A DNA stretch of 64,000 bases from Deltaproteobacteria bacterium (GTDB taxonomy: Bacteria; Myxococcota; Myxococcia; Myxococcales; Anaeromyxobacteraceae): positions 62,001-126,000 of the forward strand of contig JACRMN010000019.1 of NCBI GenBank assembly GCA_016214955.1, in the 5' to 3' direction. Below the pieces are notes generated by a model. That model was not told the DNA's origin. It did not search any database and worked only from the letters and a program-made list of their open reading frames with translations. This document shows positions 28,069 to 36,716 of the stretch, in pieces. The translations under genes were made by a program, and so were the position numbers. The first letter of the stretch is position 1. Every line of letters starts with the position of its first letter.

Positions 28069-29148
28069 CTAGCCGACCCGCTTGCCGGCCAGCATGTTGG
28101 CGAGGATGTAGTCCATGGCCGAGGTGGGTCCGGTGGCCGGTGCCTGGCGCGCGCTCCACACGGTCTCCGGGCGGGCCTGGAGGATGAAGATGCTGCCGCC
28201 GGCGGCGATGTCCTTGTCCACGGCCCACTCGATGTCCATGGGCCGGCCGTAGTGCTGCTCGATGCGCTTGCCCATCCAGGCGAGCTGGGTGATCTCGTCG
28301 TCGAGCAGCGACTGGATGCGCTGGCGCTCCAGCGGCACCTCGGTGGCCCGGGAGGTATGGGTGCGCCCGTCGACCACGTAGGCCATCTCCTTCTGCGAGA
28401 TGGTGCGGTCGATGATGTCGAGGGTGACCTTGTTGACCACGAAGTGGTCGGGGGTGACCTCGCCCGAGACCACCGACTCGCCGAAGCCGAAGTTGGAGTC
28501 GATGACGATCACCGAGCGGTCGCCGTTGGCCGGGTGGAGCGTGAACATCACGCCGGCGGTGTAGGCACGGGCCATCTTCTGGACCCCGACGCTGATGGCG
28601 AGCTGGTCGTCGCCCACCCGGTGGCGGGCCCGGTAGGCCACCGCCCGCGCCGAGTAGAGGCTGGAGATGCACCGGCGCATGTGGTGCAGCACCTCGTCCA
28701 CGCCGCGGATCCACAGGTAGGTGTCCTGCTGGCCGGCGAAGCTGGCGTCGGGCAGGTCCTCGGCGGTGGCGCTGGAGCGCACCGCCACCGGGAGGGCCGG
28801 CATGCAGCAGCGCACCCCCAGCCGGCGGTAGCGCTCGGCCACCAGGTCCTCGAGCTCGCGGGTGAAGGGGGCGGACTCGATGCGGGCGCGGATGGCGGCG
28901 CTGGTGCGCTCCAGGGCCTCCAGGTCGTCCACGTCCAGGTGCTCGAGGTCGCGGGCCACCTCGCGCTGCAGCCCGGCCTCGGCCATGAAGCGCCGGTACC
29001 CCTCGGTGGTGAGGGCGAAGCCCGGGGGCACGCGCACGCCGGCGTTGATGAGCTCGCCCAGCGAGGAGCACTTGCCGCCCACCAGCGGCACCGACTCCTT
29101 CCGGCACTCCTCCAGCCAGCAGACCAGGGGCACCGCGGCCGCGGTCAC
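28069..29148 (-). CDS. ppsB: Phenylphosphate synthase subunit 2 (ATP-binding, PEP-synthase N-terminal-like)
   Basis: A 359-residue protein corresponding to the N-terminal nucleotide-binding domain of PEP synthase: VGGKCSSLGELINAGVRVPP, the ATP-loop VAVRSSATAEDLPDASFAGQ, FTLHPANGDRSVIVI and the closing PMDIEWAVD ... ILQARPETVW. The size (about 40 kDa) equals protein 2 of Thauera phenylphosphate synthase. It would split ATP to AMP and phosphate and pass the beta-phosphoryl group to the histidine of PpsA. It lies 49 bp after ppsA. A complete PEP synthase would be about 800 residues, so separate ppsA and ppsB genes distinguish this from gluconeogenic PpsA. Confidence 0.88.
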   Translation of the reverse strand: MTAAAVPLVCWLEECRKESVPLVGGKCSSLGELINAGVRVPPGFALTTEGYRRFMAEAGLQREVARDLEHLDVDDLEALERTSAAIRARIESAPFTRELEDLVAERYRRLGVRCCMPALPVAVRSSATAEDLPDASFAGQQDTYLWIRGVDEVLHHMRRCISSLYSARAVAYRARHRVGDDQLAISVGVQKMARAYTAGVMFTLHPANGDRSVIVIDSNFGFGESVVSGEVTPDHFVVNKVTLDIIDRTISQKEMAYVVDGRTHTSRATEVPLERQRIQSLLDDEITQLAWMGKRIEQHYGRPMDIEWAVDKDIAAGGSIFILQARPETVWSARQAPATGPTSAMDYILANMLAGKRVG

Positions 29149-29197
29149 GGGCTGCTCCTCGGGGGGCGGGCGGCGGGGGACATGGCCGGTCCAGGCG

Positions 29198-31033
29198 TCA
29201 GCGCACCAGGGTGATGACGCCGGTGGAGCCGTCGACGCGCACCTTCATCCCGCTCTGGATGATCTTGGTGGCGTGGCCGGTGCCCACCACCGCCGGCAGC
29301 CCGTACTCGCGGCAGACGATGGCGGCGTGGCTCATCACCCCGCCCACGTCGGTGACGCAGGCCTTGATCTTGGCGAAGGCCGGGGCCCAGGAGGGCGAGG
29401 TGGTGGGGGCCACCAGGATCTCCCCCTCCTGCAGCGCCGAGACCTCGGCCACGGTGCGGCAGACGCGCGCCTTGCCCTCGACGACGCCGGGGCTGCCGGC
29501 GAAGCCCTTGAGCTCGTTCATCCGCGAGGGGTCCTTGTGGTCCTGGACCGCGGCCCAGTCGGCCAGCGACTTGTTGGTCACGCCCCAGAGCACGATGGTG
29601 AAGGGCTCCTGGATGACCTCGGGCGCGGTGCCGATGGCCGGCGGCGCGCTCCACTCCTTGAACTTCTGCATCACGCCCTTGCGCCAGGCGATCTCCTTGG
29701 GCCAGGTGGTGGTGCCGCGCGGGGTGACGCCGGTGGCCCAGGCGGTGACCACGTCCCAGAGCGCCGACTTGATCTCGTCGCGGCGCAGCAGCCACACGTC
29801 CTCGACCTCGCCGATGACGCCGTGCCTGGCGAGGATGGCGCCGACCTCGCGGACCTTGTTCCAGAAGAGCGAGTGGAACCAGTGCTCCACGTAGAAGAGG
29901 TGGTTCTCCACGTAGGGGAAGACGGTCTTGGCGCAGCCCAGCAGCTCGTCGAACTGCTTGCGGGAGGCGTCGTCGGGGAGCAGGCCCCGGTACTCGGCGG
30001 TGATGCGATCGCGCTCGGCCCGCACCTTCTCGATGGGCCGCTCGATGGAGACGCCCTGGCGGAGCTTCTCGATGTAGGTCTTGATGCCGGCCAGCGGGAC
30101 GCTCATCTGGTCGTTCCAGGAGCGGTCGTGGTGGAACCAGCCGGTGCCGGTGGAGACGTTGAACCAGGGCTGGCGCGACTTCTCCAGGGCCGAGAGCCAG
30201 TCCTTGGCCCGCGGGTCCTTCCGCAGCCCGGCCTCGACGGCGCCCCAGTCGCCGCCGTTGGTGAGGGCGCCGTCGATCCGGGAGTCGACCGCCAGCTTGG
30301 CGAGCTTCTTCAGCTCCTCGTCGGGCCGGTACATGATCACGTCGATGCCCGAGATCATCTGCGTCACCCGCTGGGTGGGCATGCTCGGGAACTGCTTCTG
30401 CATGAAGTCGAGGAAGAAGACGTAGGCGGCGTACCCGAGGTTGAGGAACTCGAAGTGGTACTGCCAGCACTTGATCCCGAGGTTGATGAGGTCGTCGTAG
30501 TTCTTGAGCAGGTGGTAGCCCTGGCTCTCGCCGACGGCGTCGGTGACCACCGACAGCTCCTCCATCTCTCCCAGGGTGGGGATCTTCAGCGCCTCGAGCT
30601 CGCGGATGGTCGCCTCCATCTTGGCGACCCACTTCTTCTCCAGCGCGTCCCAGTTCTTGAAGTAGAAGCCGGCGCGCTCCATGAAGTGGGGCACCCGCTT
30701 GCCGATCTCGGCCGGGTCCTTCACCGGCACCGGCGAGATGTACATGTAGCCATTGATGACGCGGTGATCGACGCCGCGCACCGGCGGCACCATGAAGATG
30801 CGGTTGTTGTACTGGGAGAGCGCCAGGTACCAGGCCTCGTCCCAGATGGTGTCGAAGGGGTAGAGCGGCTCCGGGTAGTGGAGGCCGTCGTTGAACCAGA
30901 AGGTCTCCTTCTCGTACCTGCCGCGCACCGGGTCGTCGGTGACGAACTGGTACTGGTAGGGGTACATGCGCTCCCAGCCCTCGGTGCCCGGGATGGTCCT
31001 GGCCTTCACCTCGTGCGGATCGGGAAACTTCAT
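29198..31033 (-). CDS. ppsA: Phenylphosphate synthase subunit 1 (phosphohistidine domain)
   Basis: A 611-residue protein. The C-terminus (about 535-611) is a PEP-utiliser mobile domain with GGVMSHAAIVCREYGLPAVV. Its histidine is residue 569 from the ATG at 31033, the same number recalled for the phosphorylated His of Thauera protein 1 (70 kDa). The larger N-terminal part (rich in Trp, Tyr and Phe) is characteristic of this subunit and should bind phenol. It transfers the phosphoryl group to phenol, giving phenylphosphate. The start is fixed by AGGAGG 8 bases upstream. It is the first gene of the run and is preceded by a sigma-54 promoter. Confidence 0.9.
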   Translation of the reverse strand: MKFPDPHEVKARTIPGTEGWERMYPYQYQFVTDDPVRGRYEKETFWFNDGLHYPEPLYPFDTIWDEAWYLALSQYNNRIFMVPPVRGVDHRVINGYMYISPVPVKDPAEIGKRVPHFMERAGFYFKNWDALEKKWVAKMEATIRELEALKIPTLGEMEELSVVTDAVGESQGYHLLKNYDDLINLGIKCWQYHFEFLNLGYAAYVFFLDFMQKQFPSMPTQRVTQMISGIDVIMYRPDEELKKLAKLAVDSRIDGALTNGGDWGAVEAGLRKDPRAKDWLSALEKSRQPWFNVSTGTGWFHHDRSWNDQMSVPLAGIKTYIEKLRQGVSIERPIEKVRAERDRITAEYRGLLPDDASRKQFDELLGCAKTVFPYVENHLFYVEHWFHSLFWNKVREVGAILARHGVIGEVEDVWLLRRDEIKSALWDVVTAWATGVTPRGTTTWPKEIAWRKGVMQKFKEWSAPPAIGTAPEVIQEPFTIVLWGVTNKSLADWAAVQDHKDPSRMNELKGFAGSPGVVEGKARVCRTVAEVSALQEGEILVAPTTSPSWAPAFAKIKACVTDVGGVMSHAAIVCREYGLPAVVGTGHATKIIQSGMKVRVDGSTGVITLVR

Positions 31034-31091
31034 CGGGCAGCCTCCTGGGGGTGGACCGGGGACGTCGGCACGGCGCGGTGGACGAGGCAAC

Positions 31092-31107
31092 TGCAGCGGC
31101 CGTGCCC
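31092..31107 (-). promoter_or_regulatory. Sigma-54 (-24/-12) promoter of the ppsA operon
   Basis: Read on the minus strand the sequence is GGGCACGGCCGCTGCA, against the consensus TGGCACG-N4-TTGCA. The invariant GG and GC dinucleotides are present at the right spacing, and only two bases differ. It lies about 60 bp before the ppsA start and 134-190 bp downstream of two repeated activator-site candidates, the usual geometry. Confidence 0.75.
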
Positions 31108-31240
31108 CGCCGCCGCTCCCGTCGCCGTCCCGGGTGGAGGCAACGTTTCTTCTCCGCCTGATTCCGCCGGACTGGGAGCGCGGCGACGTTCACCCATCGT
31201 GCTGCCCGGCGGAGGCCGCGGCCGGCGGCGCGCGCCGGCG

Positions 31241-31300
31241 CTTCACCATTTGGTCACCTCTGCCGCTCCCGGGTGCGGTGACTTCACCATTTGATGAGCC
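31241..31300. promoter_or_regulatory. Two upstream activator-site candidates for the phenol regulator
   Basis: cttcaccatttggtcacctc (31241-31260) and cttcaccatttgatgagcc (31282-31300) share 12 identical bases and are 41 bp apart, about four helical turns. The first is nearly palindromic (TTCACCA..TGGTCAC). They lie in the 404 bp divergent gap 31034-31437 upstream of the sigma-54 promoter. Paired sites phased by whole turns are typical of XylR/DmpR-type regulators. The rest of this gap shows no gene. Confidence 0.6.
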
Positions 31301-31437
31301 GCCGGCTCGGTGCGGATCCGGCTCGCCGGCCCGGCCACAGGGGCCAACCCCGCGGAGACGCGGGCCCGGCGGTTGACTCGCGCGCGGGAAAGGCCGACGC
31401 TCGGCGGATTCCAGCGGCTCCCCAAGGAGCGTGCGAC

Positions 31438-33183
31438 ATGTCGAAGCTGAGGAGCGTCCGGCGGGGGGCCGGAGACGCCGCGGGCGACGACCTCAGGGCG
31501 GCGGTTCATTTCTCCGAGTCGGGCCAGATCTGGCTGCACGAGCACCGCATGCTGCTCGTGCACGCCGAGGCCCAGGCCTCGCTGCGCCGCGAGCTCATCG
31601 ACACCCTGGGGCTGGCCCGGGCCCAGGGGCTCTTCACCCGGATGGGCTACGCCTCCGGCGTGCGCGACGCCGAGCTGGGCCGGCGGCGGGCGCAGGAGCT
31701 GACCGACCAGGACGCCTTCATGACCGGGCCCCAGCTCCACACGCTCGAGGGCATGGTGCAGGTGACGCGGGTGAAGCTGGAGCTCGACCGCCTGGCCGGG
31801 CGCTTCTTCGGCGAGTTCACCTGGGAGTCCTCGTGGGAAGGGCAGTGGCACCGCCACTACTACGGCATCCACGAGGAGCCTGTCTGCTGGACCCAGATCG
31901 GCTACGTCTCGGGCTACGCCTCCGCCTTCATGGGCCGCTCCATCCTCTTCCAGGAGGTGGAGTGCAGCGGCAGCGGCGACAGCCTGTGCCGCATCGTCGG
32001 CAAGCCGGTGGAGGAGTGGCCGGCCGAGGTGGCGGCCCGCTACTCGGCCATGTTCGACCGCGAGCCCATCGCCGAGCAGCTCCTCGACCTGCAGACCCAG
32101 GTGGCCGAGCTGCGGGCCACCATCGGCCAGCAGGAGAAGCTGCCGTCCGACATGGTGGGCAGCTCGCCCGGCTTCCGGGCCGCCTACCAGCTCCTGATGC
32201 AGGCGGCCCAGAGCGAGATCACGGTGCTGCTCCTGGGCGAGACCGGGGTGGGCAAGGAGCTCTTCGCCCGGACCCTCCACCAGAAGGGGCCGCGCCAGGC
32301 CGCGCCCTTCGTGGCCATCAACTGCGCCGCCATCCCCCTGGAGCTGATGGAGGCCGAGCTCTTCGGGGTGGAGAAGGGGGCCTACACCGGGGCGCTCTCC
32401 TCGCGCTCCGGCCGCTTCGAGCGGGCCCACGGCGGCACGCTCTTCCTCGACGAGATCGGGGACCTGCCGCTCCCGGCGCAGGCCAAGCTGCTGCGGGTGC
32501 TGCAGGAGGGGGAGCTGGAGCGGGTCGGCGACCAGCGCACCCGCAAGGTCGACGTGCGGCTGGTGGCGGCCACCAACGTCGAGCTCCAGGAGCGGGTCAA
32601 GGAGGGGCGCTTCCGCTCCGACCTCTACTACCGGCTCTCCGGCTACCCCATCCGGATCCCGCCGCTGCGGGAGCGCAAGGAGGACGTCGCCCTGCTGGCC
32701 AAGGCCTTCCTGGAGAAGTACTCGGCCAAGAACGGCAAGAAGCTGCGCGGCTTCACCGACAAGGCCAAGCGCACCCTGCTGGCCCATCCCTGGCCCGGCA
32801 ACATCCGCGAGCTGCAGAACATCATCGAGCGCGGGGTCATCCTGGCGCCGAGCGGGACCCGCATCGAGGTCAACCAGCTCTTCTCCTCCATCGCCACCGA
32901 GCCGCCCCGGGAGTTCGGCCTGGGGAGCGACGGCGACCTTCGCCCCGGCACCCCGGAGGCCGGGCGCCGGCTCTGCGAGGCGGTGCTCAACGGCGTCATG
33001 ACCCTCGACGAGGTCGAGGCCATGCTCCTCGAGACCGCGGTGGACAAGGCCCGGGGCAACCTCTCCTCGGCCTCGCGCATGCTGGGGCTCACCCGGCCGC
33101 AGCTGGCCTACCGCCTGAAGCGGCTCCACGAGCCCGCGCCCGGCCCGGCCCCCGACGACGACCCGCCGCCCGACGAGCCCTAG
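31438..33183 (+). CDS. Phenol-responsive sigma-54-dependent activator (DmpR/MopR type)
   Basis: A 581-residue regulator in four parts: aromatic-sensor domain (about 20-135), V4R (about 140-202), sigma-54 AAA+ domain (about 240-470) with Walker A GETGVGKE (267-274) and GAYTGA (314-319), and a C-terminal Fis-type HTH (about 535-565). Residues C150, E173, C176 and C184 repeat the zinc site of MopR (C155, E178, C181, C189). H101 and W129 fall exactly where MopR H106 and W134 hold the phenol hydroxyl. GAYTGA instead of GAFTGA is a mild variant. It is divergent from ppsA and should activate it with phenol as effector. AGGAG precedes the ATG. Confidence 0.92.
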   Translation: MSKLRSVRRGAGDAAGDDLRAAVHFSESGQIWLHEHRMLLVHAEAQASLRRELIDTLGLARAQGLFTRMGYASGVRDAELGRRRAQELTDQDAFMTGPQLHTLEGMVQVTRVKLELDRLAGRFFGEFTWESSWEGQWHRHYYGIHEEPVCWTQIGYVSGYASAFMGRSILFQEVECSGSGDSLCRIVGKPVEEWPAEVAARYSAMFDREPIAEQLLDLQTQVAELRATIGQQEKLPSDMVGSSPGFRAAYQLLMQAAQSEITVLLLGETGVGKELFARTLHQKGPRQAAPFVAINCAAIPLELMEAELFGVEKGAYTGALSSRSGRFERAHGGTLFLDEIGDLPLPAQAKLLRVLQEGELERVGDQRTRKVDVRLVAATNVELQERVKEGRFRSDLYYRLSGYPIRIPPLRERKEDVALLAKAFLEKYSAKNGKKLRGFTDKAKRTLLAHPWPGNIRELQNIIERGVILAPSGTRIEVNQLFSSIATEPPREFGLGSDGDLRPGTPEAGRRLCEAVLNGVMTLDEVEAMLLETAVDKARGNLSSASRMLGLTRPQLAYRLKRLHEPAPGPAPDDDPPPDEP

Positions 33184-33639
33184 GTGGACGCCCTCCGCGC
33201 CCGCGCGCTGGCCTTCCTCGAGGCGCACCACGTCCTGACGCTGGCCACCGCCGGCGACGACGGGCCGTGGGCGGCCGCGGTCTTCTACGCCAGCCGCGGC
33301 TTCGACCTCTGGTTCCTCTCCTCGCCCCGGAGCCGCCACGCCCAACACCTGGCCGTGCGGCCGCGGGCGGCCGGAGCGGTGCAGGACGACACCGGCGACT
33401 GGCGCGCCGTCCGCGGCATCCAGCTCGAGGGGCCGGTGAAGCTCCTCCGCGGGGCCGAGGAGGCGGAGGCGCGGGCCCTCTACGGCGCGCGCTTCCCGGT
33501 GGCCGCCCCGGGCGGCGCCCCGCCGGAGATCGCCGCGGCGCTGGAGCGCGTGGCCTGGTACCGCCTCGCCCCCGAGCGGCTCTACCTGGTGGACAACGCC
33601 GCAGGCTTCGGGAAGCGGGAGGAGATCCCCCTGCGGTGA
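33184..33639 (+). CDS. Pyridoxamine-phosphate-oxidase-fold protein
   Basis: A 151-residue split-barrel flavin-binding type protein. FLEAHHVLTLATAGDDGPWAA, AAVFYASRGFDLWFLSSPRS and HLAVRPRAAGAVQDD are PNPOx-like features (the first beta strands and the Arg/Lys that hold FMN phosphate). The GTG start follows the regulator's TAG stop directly, so it is probably co-transcribed. Substrate is unknown; family members reduce or bind F420, FMN, heme or biliverdin. No link to phenol metabolism is known for it. Confidence 0.8.
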   Translation: MDALRARALAFLEAHHVLTLATAGDDGPWAAAVFYASRGFDLWFLSSPRSRHAQHLAVRPRAAGAVQDDTGDWRAVRGIQLEGPVKLLRGAEEAEARALYGARFPVAAPGGAPPEIAAALERVAWYRLAPERLYLVDNAAGFGKREEIPLR

Positions 33640-33643
33640 ACGG

Positions 33644-35542
33644 TCAGTAGAAGAGCTGCAGGCCGCCCAGCGCCTCGGCGTCGCCGGGGAGCTTCCGCCC
33701 CTCGACGAAGAGCGAGGCCCGCCCCAGGTGCAGCCGCCCCTGGACCGAGAGCTCCCAGCCCGTGTCGGGCCGCGCCCGCGGGAAGTGGCGCCAGGAGCCG
33801 CGGGCCACCAGCGAGGCCCGCTCGCCGCCGCCGAGGCGCAGGAGCGCGCTCGGCCCCACCCCCAGCCGGAAGCCGGACCCGCCCAGGCCGGCGAGGTCGG
33901 GCGCCCCGTCGAGCGAGCCCTCGGCGGTGATCCCCAGCAGCACCGGGCCGGCGGCGACCGTGGCCCCGCCGCCCAGCTCGGCCTGCCCGGCGACGCAGGA
34001 CCGGCAGCCGCCGTCGCGGATGCGGGCCGAGCCGAGGCGGGCGTGGAAGGTGATGCGAGGGTCGAGCCGGTCGAGGGCGGTGTAGGTGGCCACCTCGACG
34101 AGGTCGGCGCCGTCGAGCCGCAGGGTGCCGCCGTGCCGCTGCCCGGCGCGGAGCCGCACCTTCAGGAACTCGAGCTGGCTGCCGGGGGCGAAGCCGGCCG
34201 GGGGGTCGGCGAGGTCGTGCAGCGCCAGCCGCCAGCCCAGCACCGCCACCGGCCCCTCGGCGCGCGAGCCGCCCCCGCCGGCCTCGATGCGGACCGAGTC
34301 GTGGCCGCGCTCCGGCCCTCCGCGCGCCGGGGGGACGAGCTCCAGCGGCGGGCTCACCACCGGCACGGTGGCGCGGCGCAGGAGCAGCTCCTGGCGCCGG
34401 TCCACCGCCGCCTTCTCGCCGCGGATGACCGCCCCGGCGTTGCGGACGTCGTAGAGGTCGAGGGCGGCGTCGAGGACGGCGGCCCGCGCCTCCGGCCCGG
34501 CCTCGGGCAGGGGCGCTTCCGGCCGCTCCGCCAGGGCCAGCACCGCGTCGAGCGAGGGGCCGTCGAGCCGCGCCATCCGCGCCTCGAGCTGGGTGCGCGC
34601 CGAGGGGCGGTAGCGCACCGTCCGGACCAGGCCGGGGTTGCGGTGGAGCGCCTTCACGGTGTCGGCCGGGATCACCACCGGGCCGACGTGGGCCACGAGA
34701 TCGAGCCGCGGATCGGCCGCCTCGAGGGCGGCGATGATCTGGTAGCTGCAGTTCTGGGTCAGGTAGTAGTAGCGGAACCAGCCGGACCCCAGCTCCCAGA
34801 GGTGGGCCACCAGCAGGGCCACCTTCTCCGGCGGCAGGTCGAGCTCGTACTCCCACAGGTCGCGCGACTCGAAGTCGGCGTACTCCCGCACCTTGTAGAA
34901 GTAGGGGCGGGCGCTCCAGTCGCCGCGGAAGAGGCCCAGCAGCCCCTTCAGCGCGTAGAGGACCGAGTTGCCGGTGTCCACCGTGGCTGCGTAGTCGACG
35001 CCCAGGTCCGTGAGCTCCACCCGCTCGCCCAGGGCGGCGAAGGGGCGCCGGTCGAGCCGCAGGAAGGTGTGGCCGAAGGCCGAGGCCGGGTTGCTGAGGT
35101 AGTAGGAGGAGAACACCAGCGTCGCGCCCGCCGCCCGGGTCCGGGTCCACCACTCGGCGAGCCGCGGGCACTCCCGCGGCGGCAGCCGGGCTGGATCGAG
35201 CCCCAGCGAGCGGACCAGGAAGGCGAGCCGCGCCGGGAAGCGGCACTGCGGGTGCATCGCCTTCTCGTCGGCCGGCTCGGGCGCGAACAGGCCGGCCAGC
35301 GTGGCCTGCAGCTCCGCGTCCGGGTCGGCGCGGCCGCCGGGCGCGAGGAAGAACTCGCCTCCCACCACCTCGCTCTCCAGGCCGCCGAGCAGGGTGGGGC
35401 GCCAGTGGCCGAGCCGGAGCCACCCGCGGTCCTCGTGGAGCCGCCGGGCGCGCGCCGCGGCCTGCAGCTCGGCCAGGTAGCCGGTGTCGGCGGCAGGCGC
35501 GGGAGCCGCGGAGAGCGCGGCGGCGAGGAGGAGCGGGTGCAT
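33644..35542 (-). CDS. DUF4105 exported protein
   Basis: A 632-residue protein with a short signal peptide (LLLAAALSAAPAPAA). It matches the DUF4105 (Lnb N-terminal, periplasmic) pattern: SSYYLSNPASAFGHTFLRLD with the conserved His, KGLLGLFRGDWSARPYFYKV, and YYYLTQNCSYQI with the conserved Cys, so His and Cys may form a papain-like active site. The C-terminal third (about 400-632) is beta-rich and may be a barrel or surface domain. Lnb-type lyases process lipoproteins in other bacteria, which is a possible but unproven role. It converges with the PPOX-fold gene (4 bp apart) and lies downstream of a DUF3015 gene. Confidence 0.82.
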   Translation of the reverse strand: MHPLLLAAALSAAPAPAADTGYLAELQAAARARRLHEDRGWLRLGHWRPTLLGGLESEVVGGEFFLAPGGRADPDAELQATLAGLFAPEPADEKAMHPQCRFPARLAFLVRSLGLDPARLPPRECPRLAEWWTRTRAAGATLVFSSYYLSNPASAFGHTFLRLDRRPFAALGERVELTDLGVDYAATVDTGNSVLYALKGLLGLFRGDWSARPYFYKVREYADFESRDLWEYELDLPPEKVALLVAHLWELGSGWFRYYYLTQNCSYQIIAALEAADPRLDLVAHVGPVVIPADTVKALHRNPGLVRTVRYRPSARTQLEARMARLDGPSLDAVLALAERPEAPLPEAGPEARAAVLDAALDLYDVRNAGAVIRGEKAAVDRRQELLLRRATVPVVSPPLELVPPARGGPERGHDSVRIEAGGGGSRAEGPVAVLGWRLALHDLADPPAGFAPGSQLEFLKVRLRAGQRHGGTLRLDGADLVEVATYTALDRLDPRITFHARLGSARIRDGGCRSCVAGQAELGGGATVAAGPVLLGITAEGSLDGAPDLAGLGGSGFRLGVGPSALLRLGGGERASLVARGSWRHFPRARPDTGWELSVQGRLHLGRASLFVEGRKLPGDAEALGGLQLFY

Positions 35543-35557
35543 CCGGGGTCCGGACGG

Positions 35558-35584
35558 CGAAGGGGGCCGCGGGGGCCCCCTTCG
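35558..35584 (-). terminator. Hairpin between DUF3015 and DUF4105 genes
   Basis: CGAAGGGGGCC and GGCCCCCTTCG form a perfect 11-bp stem with a 5-base loop, 24 bp after the DUF3015 stop on the minus strand. No T-run follows. It may attenuate transcription into the DUF4105 gene, whose ATG is at 35542. Confidence 0.5.
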
Positions 35585-35608
35585 CGTCCTGCGGATCGGC
35601 GGGTGCCG

Positions 35609-36115
35609 CTAGCCGATGCGGCAGCCCAGGGCGGGCTCGGTCTGGAGGAAGTGGATCACCTGGTCGCGGACCTGCTCGGTGGAGGCGGCCGGGAAGAGGG
35701 CGGGGAAGTTCTGCTGCAGCGCCTGGCCGAGCTGGGCGGCGTCGGCCTGGCAGCCGGCCACGTGGCGCAGCGCCACGATGGTCTCGCCCTGGCCGCGGGC
35801 GGCGTCCTTGGCGAGGGCCTCGCGGTTGCCCTCGATGAAGATCTTGGTGCCCTCGAGCGCGAAGGCGCTCCTGCCGCAGTTGGAGGTGCCGGAGGTGATG
35901 CCGAAGGTCTGGGTGCCGAACAGACCGTTGGTGGTGGCGGCCAGGATCTGCACGCCGCCCGGCTGGTTGCCGAAGGCCATGGAGCCGAGGCCGCAGCCGG
36001 CCGTGCCGTAGACGCCGGTGCCGGAGAGGGAGCTCTGGGTGTTCTTGACGGGGTCGGCGGCCTGGGCCGCGCCCGCCAGGAGGAGCATCGCTGCGAGCGA
36101 GAGCATCTTCTTCAT
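35609..36115 (-). CDS. DUF3015 exported protein
   Basis: A 168-residue secreted protein with signal peptide (KKMLSLAAMLLLAGAAQA). GCGLGSMAFGNQPGGVQILAATTN is the conserved DUF3015 stretch, given here in one 20-plus piece only as two parts: GCGLGSMAFG then NQPGGVQILAATTN. It has four cysteines, which may form disulfides. The family, found in many proteobacteria and often several copies per genome, has no assigned function. GGAGACACCC lies upstream of the ATG. It precedes the DUF4105 gene on the same strand, and in other genomes the two families also occur together (from memory). Confidence 0.85.
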   Translation of the reverse strand: MKKMLSLAAMLLLAGAAQAADPVKNTQSSLSGTGVYGTAGCGLGSMAFGNQPGGVQILAATTNGLFGTQTFGITSGTSNCGRSAFALEGTKIFIEGNREALAKDAARGQGETIVALRHVAGCQADAAQLGQALQQNFPALFPAASTEQVRDQVIHFLQTEPALGCRIG

Positions 36116-36255
36116 GTGGGTGTCTCCGTCGTCGTGCGGGCCGCCCCTCGGGCGCGCCCGTGCATGGGTGCCCAGTCTAGCCGGAAGGCACCGGGGGACC
36201 AGGCAATTGGGGGAGGCCCAGGCGGGGTGCGGCGGCCCGCGCCCCGCGCGCCCGG

Positions 36256-36289
36256 TTGCCGAGGCCTGGCGATGCGGGTATATGCCCGC
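36256..36289 (+). promoter_or_regulatory. MarR operon promoter with palindrome; likely leaderless start
   Basis: TTGCCG (36256-36261) and TATATG (36279-36284) are 17 bp apart. The expected transcription start (about 36290) coincides with the ATG at 36291, so the mRNA would be leaderless; no ribosome binding site is visible. GCGGGTATATGCCCGC (36274-36289), 7 of 8 base pairs symmetric, overlaps the -10 and suits autorepression by the MarR protein. Confidence 0.6.
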
Positions 36290-36290
36290 G

Positions 36291-36716
36291 ATGGATCCGG
36301 TCGCCTGCTACTGCGCCAACGCCCGGCGCGCCGCGCTGGCCCTCACCGCCGCCTACGACGAGGCCCTGGCCCGCCATGGCCTCAAGGTCACCCAGTTCTC
36401 GCTCCTGCGGGCCGTGGAGCGGCATGGCGCGCCCAACCTCACCGCCCTCGCCGGGGCCACCGGCCTCGACCGGAGCACGCTGGGGCGCAACCTCCGGCTG
36501 CTGGAGGCCCAGCGCCTCGTGACCCTCTCTCCCGGCGACGACCAGCGCGACCGGGTGGTGGCGCTGTCGCGCGCGGGCCGCTCCCGCGTGCGCGCCGCCG
36601 CCCGCACCTGGGCCGGCGTCCAGGAGGCCCTGGGCCGCGCCCTGGGCGAGGACGCCGAGCGGCTGGTGGCCATCACCCGGCGGGTGACCGCCCTTCTCCC
36701 CGTGGAGGCAGCATGA
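36291..36716 (+). CDS. MarR-family transcriptional regulator
   Basis: A 141-residue winged-helix protein. LKVTQFSLLRAVERHGAPNL, then LTALAGATGLDRSTLGRNLR (recognition helix) and LSPGDDQRDRVVALSRAGRS (wing, with the conserved DxRxxxxxLT-type element) define MarR. It binds DNA as a dimer and is released by small, often aromatic, ligands. An ATG at 36282 (two residues earlier in effect MPA) is an alternative start. It overlaps the MFS gene by 4 bp and probably represses both from the palindrome just upstream. Confidence 0.88.
   Translation: MDPVACYCANARRAALALTAAYDEALARHGLKVTQFSLLRAVERHGAPNLTALAGATGLDRSTLGRNLRLLEAQRLVTLSPGDDQRDRVVALSRAGRSRVRAAARTWAGVQEALGRALGEDAERLVAITRRVTALLPVEAA

Noticed and set aside
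28069..31033. An ordinary PEP synthase split by a frameshift
   Set aside because: The two genes are separated by 49 bp with their own starts. The order is reversed compared with PEP synthase (phospho-His subunit first), and the His-domain protein has a long N-terminus unlike PEP synthase.
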